Positions 59,368-64,000 of a stretch of 64,000 nt of DNA are shown in pieces. The DNA is taken from assembly GCA_934438085.1 (NCBI GenBank), contig CAKSBC010000007.1, positions 38,657 to 102,656 of the forward strand. The letters are read 5' to 3'. A model generated the notes under the pieces. It ran no database searches. It was given only the letters and a program-made list of their open reading frames with translations, and had not been told where the DNA came from. Source of the DNA: an uncultured Lachnospiraceae bacterium. GTDB lineage: Bacteria; Bacillota; Clostridia; Lachnospirales; Lachnospiraceae. Position 1 is the stretch's first letter; the number at the start of each line of letters is the position of its first letter. A program made the translations under genes and the position numbers.

Positions 59368-59741
59368 TTATCCTCCCATGGCTGCTCCATCTTTTTGCCA
59401 TTCTCGCACACCCTAGTATGGAACAGAATCATATCAGACAGTTCATCCGCAAGCTGGATTCCCTTTCTTGCTTCCTCAGTTTTAACACGCCCCATAAACG
59501 CATGGATCACATTCGTGTCCATCGGCTTTTCCGGCATCTTCATCAGAGAATCCATCGACACATGAAGGTATTCAGAAATCTTATGAAGTTCAATCGCGTT
59601 GATTGCTCTTGCACCATTCATGATTTTGCTCATTGTCTGCTTGGAGACTCCAATTCCTTCTGCCAGATCAACTTGCTTTTTGTTTTCTTTTTTCAGTTCA
59701 GCCTGAATGTTGTTTGCAATTATCATATTTACATCCAGCAT
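59364..59741 (-). CDS. XRE-family transcriptional regulator
   Basis: 125 residues. The N-terminal helix-turn-helix (about 8-65) fits the Cro/C1 pattern: LKKENKKQVDLAEGIGVSKQTMSKIMNGARAINAIELHKISEYL. The C-terminal half is helical with no known domain and may be the site recognised by the adjacent protease. First gene of the XRE-protease-PIN unit and its likely autorepressor. Confidence 0.88.
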   Translation of the reverse strand: MLDVNMIIANNIQAELKKENKKQVDLAEGIGVSKQTMSKIMNGARAINAIELHKISEYLHVSMDSLMKMPEKPMDTNVIHAFMGRVKTEEARKGIQLADELSDMILFHTRVCENGKKMEQPWEDK

Positions 59742-59994
59742 ATAATCGCCTCCTGTTCTTGCACTTATATTATACGCTCTTTCATATAAAATATCAATAA
59801 TTTGGAAACTAATTTTAGTTTTATGGTTTTTTGTCGCTATTTTGTTTACAATTTGTCACCAACCTTCCGAAGAATATTTTACACAAGTGCTATAAAATCC
59901 TAAATTTTCCTCACCAGCAACTGGCTTCAGGTACATCTGGAAAAAAGCAAATTACCAACTTAGTCATAAAAACTTAGTCAGTGAGCAAGATAGA

Positions 59995-60135
59995 TTACCG
60001 GACATCCCACCCGCAGTTTTGAATTTTTGTATTGTGAAATAGGCAGACTGCCATGCCATGACAGTTGACACTGATGCCGTACAGCTCTGCCGCCTGACGG
60101 GTGGTAACATTGTTTTTTACTGCTTCAAATACATT
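59995..60135 (-). pseudogene. Remnant of a CHC2 zinc-finger primase-type gene
   Basis: A 46-codon open piece beginning NVFEAVKNNVTTRQAAELYG and continuing through GMAVCLFHNT, then losing similarity before a stop. It matches the N-terminal zinc-ribbon of CHC2 (DNA primase-like) proteins carried by integrative and conjugative elements, normally MNVFEAVK...GMACCPFHND. The initiator Met and the first Cys of the zinc site are gone and the rest of the gene is absent. The remaining bases of the 59742-60140 gap show nothing else. Confidence 0.7.
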
Positions 60136-60140
60136 AAAAT

Positions 60141-61490
60141 TTATCGAGATAGCTCCACTGTATCAGTTGGCCAGGATTTTCTGAGTGCTGTATAGGAAAC
60201 CAAAAAGTTAGCAAGCCAACCAGCCGGTACAGCAAGCCAAACAAAATCAATGCCAAAACGCGGTGCACAGATCAATGCCACTGTCAAGCGAATCGCAAGG
60301 TTTACCATGTTGGCAATGAGGAACGGCCGCATGATTCCGAGTCCGCGAAGAACTCCATCGGTCGCCATTTTAATTCCCATAAATATAAAGAAGTAACCGA
60401 TCCATCTCATATAATTTCCAGACACCTGATAGGCCAGGGCAGTTCCGTCTTTTCCAAGGAACAGCGAGGCAATCTGAGTGTGCAGCGTTTCAATGACAAG
60501 GAAAGCAAGAGCTGCAAAACACACATCCAACACCAATGCTGCGTGGTACCCTTTTTTGATGCGTTGGATTTTGTTTGCGCCAAGGTTCTGAGAAACATAC
60601 GGCGAAACCGCATTACCGATGGATACAAAGATCAGGGAAAAAACATTCTCCACCCTCATTGTTGCTGCATACCCGGCGAGTGCCTGTGTGCCAAAAGGAT
60701 TTACCACCGCCTGTACGATCATCATACCGATGGATACGGTAGACTGCTGAAGAACCGATGGCACAGCAATCAAAAGCATCGAGCGCAGCTCCTGTCTGTC
60801 AAACCAGACAAAGATACTCCTATACCGCCGCATTCGATAAAAGAAAATCAAAAGTGAAAACACAGCCGAAATTCCCTGTGCAATCAAAGTTGCAAGTGCC
60901 GCACCGAACACACCAAGCCCCAGACCGGCTACCATCCAAAGATCCATCACAATATTCAGGATTGATGAGAAAATCAGCAGCCCCAGCGGAATTTTTGATT
61001 CACCTATGGAATTGAACATGGTAGAGAGAATATTGTACATGAACAAAAACGGAAAGCCTACAAAATAGACCCGCAGGTAAAGCACTGCCTCATCAATAAT
61101 ATCGACAGGAGTCTGTAATCCGCAAATCATTGCATGGGAAAAACAAAATCCAAAGATACCAAGGATAATGCTCAGAAGCAAAAAGCTGATCAATGATGTA
61201 GATACAATAGTTTTCATTTTGCCATACTCTTTTGCACCGAAATAGCGGCTCACAAGCACACCTGCACCAACGCCGGCTCCCAGTGCCACGCAAATGAAAA
61301 CATTAGTCAGTGCTGCACAGGCACCAACCGCTGCCAATGCGGAGGAACCTACAAACTGACCGACGATAATGGAGTCAGCCATATTGTATACCTGCTGAAA
61401 AAAGCTGCCGAGAATCATCGGCATTGCAAAAACAGTCAGCGCTTTCAGCGGCGCATCAGAAATCAAATACTCATCTTTTAACACGTTCAT
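60141..61490 (-). CDS. MATE-family efflux transporter
   Basis: 449 residues with 12 membrane segments in two halves. FAMPMILGSFFQQVYNMADSIIVGQFVG at the start is typical of the NorM/DinF type, and a second copy of the fold begins near residue 230. It exports cationic or toxic compounds using a Na+ or H+ gradient; the substrate is not known. It begins after a 254-base gap from the YoaP-like gene with no regulator adjacent, and ends six bases before the primase remnant. Confidence 0.93.
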   Translation of the reverse strand: MNVLKDEYLISDAPLKALTVFAMPMILGSFFQQVYNMADSIIVGQFVGSSALAAVGACAALTNVFICVALGAGVGAGVLVSRYFGAKEYGKMKTIVSTSLISFLLLSIILGIFGFCFSHAMICGLQTPVDIIDEAVLYLRVYFVGFPFLFMYNILSTMFNSIGESKIPLGLLIFSSILNIVMDLWMVAGLGLGVFGAALATLIAQGISAVFSLLIFFYRMRRYRSIFVWFDRQELRSMLLIAVPSVLQQSTVSIGMMIVQAVVNPFGTQALAGYAATMRVENVFSLIFVSIGNAVSPYVSQNLGANKIQRIKKGYHAALVLDVCFAALAFLVIETLHTQIASLFLGKDGTALAYQVSGNYMRWIGYFFIFMGIKMATDGVLRGLGIMRPFLIANMVNLAIRLTVALICAPRFGIDFVWLAVPAGWLANFLVSYTALRKSWPTDTVELSR

Positions 61491-61744
61491 CTGTATCTTC
61501 TCTCACAATCTTAACTCGTTTTCTGTATTGTAACTCTTTTAATGTTAGACTGCGATATTTAAGTTAAGAACAGTCGGAAATCTATGTAAAGATCATAGTT
61601 TTTACGTGAAACTCAGGATGAGAAATCTGAGATATAGAAATTTAGAAAAACAAGCCAATTTGAAATTGTAAGAGTTGAAAATTTCAGAAAAATCGTTTTT
61701 TTAATGCCCCGCTGTTTTTTCAACGAGGCATCAAATCGGATTCA

Positions 61745-62485
61745 TCACAAGCCTGCCAGCGCAAGGAATTTCTTATCTGACTGAATACTCTGTGTCAGAA
61801 ACTTACCATCATGAAACAGAGCATAGGTTGTGACAGGCGCAGGTACATTCTGTGCTGATTCTTTGTCAGTGATATGGATAACCTTGAACGGGATACCATG
61901 TTCCTTCGCCGCTTCCTGTACCCTTGGCACCCAATAATAGGTATATGGGCACTGGTCAGTGTAATAGATGACAAAACCCGCTTCTTCAATCACCGGATGC
62001 TTAGCACATTCCTTAAAATGCGGCGGCTGCGCACCCGATTCAATTGGAAGATACATGAGATTGATTCCGCAGTCGGATATGTCTGCCACACGGAATCCCT
62101 TGTAAGTAAGGAATTTTGGGTCAGCGAGGAATTCCCTCTTCCTGCCCTCTGCACACAGAATACAAATACCTTTCTTCCCCTGCTCCTTAGCATCACTGAT
62201 GCATGCCTCCAGCAGATCATTAGAGTATCCGTGTCCTTTCATGGAGCCGGATACCCATAGGCAATTAATGTAAAGATAACCGTCTGCTGCAACAGGCACC
62301 CAGGCATTTTCAGCCGGGATATATTCGATAAAGCATTTGCCGCGTTCTTCGCTGCGATAGAAGACAAGTCCATCATCAAAGCGCTGCCTCAGCCACTCTT
62401 TTTTTGCCAGACTCTGCTTTCCTGACATAGCACAGCAGATATGTTCTTTGTCAATATTTTCTTTTGTAATTCGAATATAGTTCAT
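61745..62485 (-). CDS. GNAT acetyltransferase with YoaP domain
   Basis: 246 residues. The N-terminal GNAT domain (about 1-150) has INCLWVSGSMKGHGYSNDLLEACISDAKEQGKKGI. The C-terminal part (about 165-246) has VIYYTDQCPYTYYWVPRVQEAAKEHGIPFKVIHI and TTYALFHDGKFLTQSI, a YoaP-type (thioredoxin-like) domain whose CPYTYY lacks a second active-site Cys. The acceptor is unknown; family members are linked to drug or small-molecule modification. Confidence 0.85.
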   Translation of the reverse strand: MNYIRITKENIDKEHICCAMSGKQSLAKKEWLRQRFDDGLVFYRSEERGKCFIEYIPAENAWVPVAADGYLYINCLWVSGSMKGHGYSNDLLEACISDAKEQGKKGICILCAEGRKREFLADPKFLTYKGFRVADISDCGINLMYLPIESGAQPPHFKECAKHPVIEEAGFVIYYTDQCPYTYYWVPRVQEAAKEHGIPFKVIHITDKESAQNVPAPVTTYALFHDGKFLTQSIQSDKKFLALAGL

Positions 62486-62501
62486 TCGTCATTCCTCCCG
62501 C

Positions 62502-63128
62502 TCAAAACAACTGTCCCGGCAGTTTCTGCTTTACTTTTTCTGGAAAAGTAGCTTCAAACTTTTCAAACCCCTCTGGGTCTTTCTCGCAGACGAAATATCC
62601 CTCTGGGTCTTTGTAAGTGCCGGAGATGCCATCCATAAATCCGGATGTCAGCTCCTTGATGAGGAAGTAATCTGCCTCCGGGTCGTCAGCATAGCGAACG
62701 CCCCTGGTTCTGGCCGGGACGAAGCCGGACTTCCCATAAAAATCAATATTGCCGGTAATGGCCAGTGCCCCTGCGCCCATTTCCTTCGCTTTTTCCATGG
62801 AATAATCGAGCAGCTTCTTCCCGTAGCCCTTCCGCTTGTATGCGGGCGCGATGCCGATCGGGCCGAAGGTCATAATCGGCACTTTTCTTCCGTCATCGCA
62901 CTCGATCTCCGACCGCACATAGATGACCTGCCCAATCAGTTCACCGTTCAGTTCCATCACGAAGTCCAGCTCCGGCACAAATGCCGGATCATCTCGTAAG
63001 CAGTGCAGCACATAGTGCTCCATGCAGCCGGGCTGATAAACATTCCAGAACGCTTCACGCGTCAGATTTTCTACAGCTCTGTAATCGTCTTTTGTTTCTG
63101 GACGAATGATTATATTCTTTTCTTTCAT
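62502..63128 (-). CDS. GNAT acetyltransferase (COG3153-like)
   Basis: 208 residues: IIIRPETKDDYRAVENLTREAFW, FGPIGIAPAYKRKGYGKKLLDYSMEKAKEMG, and ITGNIDFYGKSGFVPA. The acetyl-CoA loop is clear. It overlaps the TetR stop by four bases. GC content is visibly higher than in the core genes, with many GCC, GGC and CCG codons, which suggests acquisition from another genome. The acceptor is unknown. Confidence 0.85.
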   Translation of the reverse strand: MKEKNIIIRPETKDDYRAVENLTREAFWNVYQPGCMEHYVLHCLRDDPAFVPELDFVMELNGELIGQVIYVRSEIECDDGRKVPIMTFGPIGIAPAYKRKGYGKKLLDYSMEKAKEMGAGALAITGNIDFYGKSGFVPARTRGVRYADDPEADYFLIKELTSGFMDGISGTYKDPEGYFVCEKDPEGFEKFEATFPEKVKQKLPGQLF

Positions 63129-63757
63129 GTTGTTCTTGCCTTCTTTCTGTAATCAAACTCAACTATCGAAATGAAACGTCTGATATGTGCATCCAGAAGC
63201 GGTGCAATCGATGCCTTATCTTCTGCGCCGTCGTAGACACTGTAGAGCAGATACATCGGCCCGTAAAAATCCAGCGCCAGCTGCATAGCATCCTCATCTG
63301 AATCCGACAACTTGCGGAAAATCGCTGCCATGTACTCAAGCGGGCCGCCCGCGAGATAATCGTGATGGAGCTGTGCAAGCTTCGGATCACGATACTGCTC
63401 CAGCGTCAGCATCTTACGGAAATTTGCGGAGAATGTTTCCTTCGTCCAGTGATCAAACTGCGCCATGCTGTATGTCCGGATCTTCTCGATTGGTGTATGC
63501 ATATATGCTTCCGCGAAACCGTCCGGCTCTGTTTCAGGCATCTCATACTCTTCGGCGCGCTCGTAGTCCATCCGGTTCATCCGTTCTACGATCTGATCCA
63601 ATATCTCCTGCTTGCCGGCGTAATGCTTATATAACGCCGCTTTTGTAAATCCCAGCTGCTTCGCGATATCACTCATCGATGTGCCCAGATATCCATTCTG
63701 CGCAAACAGCTCAAGCGCACTTTCTAAAATTCGTTCCTTAGTACCATCTGCCATCAT
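63125..63757 (-). CDS. TetR-family regulator with operator-embedded promoter
   Basis: About 210 residues. The N-terminal HTH is ERILESALELFAQNGYLGTSMSDIAKQLGFTKAALYKHYAGKQEILDQI. The C-terminal ligand domain is ordinary for the family. The start is at 63757 or 63754 (ATGATG), with AGGAG just upstream, rather than the longer reading that runs through the promoter. It overlaps the GNAT gene, so regulator and enzyme form one autoregulated unit. GC-rich like its partner. Confidence 0.88.
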   Translation of the reverse strand: MMADGTKERILESALELFAQNGYLGTSMSDIAKQLGFTKAALYKHYAGKQEILDQIVERMNRMDYERAEEYEMPETEPDGFAEAYMHTPIEKIRTYSMAQFDHWTKETFSANFRKMLTLEQYRDPKLAQLHHDYLAGGPLEYMAAIFRKLSDSDEDAMQLALDFYGPMYLLYSVYDGAEDKASIAPLLDAHIRRFISIVEFDYRKKARTT

Positions 63758-63774
63758 GCATCTCCTAACAAAAA

Positions 63775-63823
63775 GTAACCGTTCGGTTACCTTTAGTATA
63801 GTTACCGAACGGTTACTTGTCAA
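63775..63823 (-). promoter_or_regulatory. Promoter with two TetR operators
   Basis: Minus strand: TTGACA (63818-63823), 17 bases, TATACT (63795-63800). A 16-bp palindrome with one mismatch, GTTACCGAACGGTTAC (63801-63816), fills the spacer. A perfect one, GTAACCGTTCGGTTAC (63775-63790), lies just past the -10. The centres are 26 bp apart. Binding of the TetR protein would block polymerase completely. Confidence 0.88.
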
Positions 63824-63830
63824 GGCAATA

Positions 63831-63861
63831 AAAAACCCCGGATATTGAAATCCGAGGTTTT
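63831..63861. terminator. Terminator after the S9 gene end
   Basis: AAAACCCCGGAT pairs with ATCCGAGGTTTT (one mismatch), with T-runs on both sides. It lies 20 bases after the S9 stop on the minus strand and is best read as the original rpsI terminator. Confidence 0.8.
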
Positions 63862-63880
63862 GAAATCTTTCGATATATAA

Positions 63881-63928
63881 TTATCTCTTTGAGAACTGTG
63901 GAGCCTTACGAGCCTTCTTAAGACCGTA
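63881..63928 (-). pseudogene. rpsI: 3' end of rpsI (ribosomal protein S9), probable att site
   Basis: The last 15 codons and stop of ribosomal protein S9: YGLKKARKAPQFSKR. Genuine S9 has a segment like RDPRxxERKKYG before this, but the frame here reads KTAQKLTQYG. Similarity therefore ends sharply at the Tyr codon, and the upstream 72 bases to the window edge do not look like S9. The fragment is what remains of the gene 3' end after insertion of an element into rpsI, a known tyrosine-integrase target. Confidence 0.7.
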
Positions 63929-64000
63929 TTGCGTGAGTTTTTGAGCTGTTTTCCCTTGATACTCCGGGCTTTTCCGGCTTTCTGCCTCTCAGTTATCCGG

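Noticed and set aside
60480..60857. Rightward 125-codon frame inside the MATE region
   Set aside because: Antisense to a well-supported transporter gene; no initiation signals.
61703..61732. Hairpin ATGCCCCG/CGAGGCAT between the MATE and YoaP genes as a terminator
   Set aside because: One mismatch and no T-tract directly after it on the minus strand, where the genes run, so it is not convincing.

Overview
The window reads as chromosomal DNA of a low-to-middle GC, anaerobic, gut-type Clostridium relative, most likely Lachnospiraceae. The reasons are the gene set: FeoB with a Cys-rich helper, DUF3793 and DUF2325 proteins, a thioredoxin-reductase relative without an NADPH site, a leucine T-box and choline-binding-type repeats. 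Consensus sigma-A promoters and AGGAGG ribosome binding sites fit too. The species cannot be named from the sequence alone.

Layout. 0-1.1 kb: a response regulator followed by the start of its membrane sensor. 1.3-5.7 kb: an MFS transporter convergent with larE-larB-larC1-larC2, which make the nickel-pincer cofactor; larC is two separate genes. 5.9-13.1 kb: an MMPL exporter, a large secreted heptad-rich protein and a cell-wall-binding repeat protein, divergent from a TetR regulator. 13.1-17.0 kb: a metal exporter, Fur-type regulator and LspA operon behind a promoter with an inverted-repeat operator, then a DUF362 ferredoxin-like protein and a glutaredoxin-Nudix fusion. 17.1-17.4 kb: two tRNA-Ser genes. 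17.5-22.2 kb: tsaE-tsaB-rimI-rnz-tsaD-ispD. 22.2-24.5 kb: flavodoxin, DUF3793 and DUF2325.

24.5-31.6 kb is the most striking region. A single-direction cluster runs feoA-like, feoA, feoB, a 40-residue membrane peptide, a Cys-rich membrane protein, an AraC regulator, a 68-codon reading frame, a small DUF6110-type membrane protein and a P1B-type ATPase. The ATPase has an arginine-rich N-terminus and an SCALK metal motif, features that recall the FezB pump of ferrosomes (iron-storage organelles). Six copies of a GTTAGC-N4-GCTAAC palindrome lie upstream of the first gene, spaced at multiples of about 33 bp. Two further copies precede the DUF2325 gene, so the two loci probably share an iron-responsive regulator that is not in the window.

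31.8-57.1 kb is mostly core genome: an Ntn hydrolase, prfB, secA, an E1 alpha/beta pair, a metallo-beta-lactamase-fold protein, dCMP deaminase, hpf, an AAA ATPase, a polysaccharide deacetylase, a GNAT-Maf fusion, thioredoxin, a NagD-like HAD phosphatase, an atypical thioredoxin reductase, perR, the leuACDB operon under a T-box, an SseB-like protein, a lipoprotein and a lipid kinase.

57.1-64 kb is accessory. It holds a decayed AlbA_2/HATPase gene, an XRE/ImmA-type peptidase/PIN-like module, a remnant of a CHC2-type primase gene of the kind carried by conjugative elements, a MATE pump, a YoaP-type acetyltransferase, and a GC-richer GNAT-TetR pair with an operator-embedded promoter. At the right edge are the last 15 codons of ribosomal protein S9 joined to unrelated sequence, which looks like the attachment site of an integrated element lying beyond the window.
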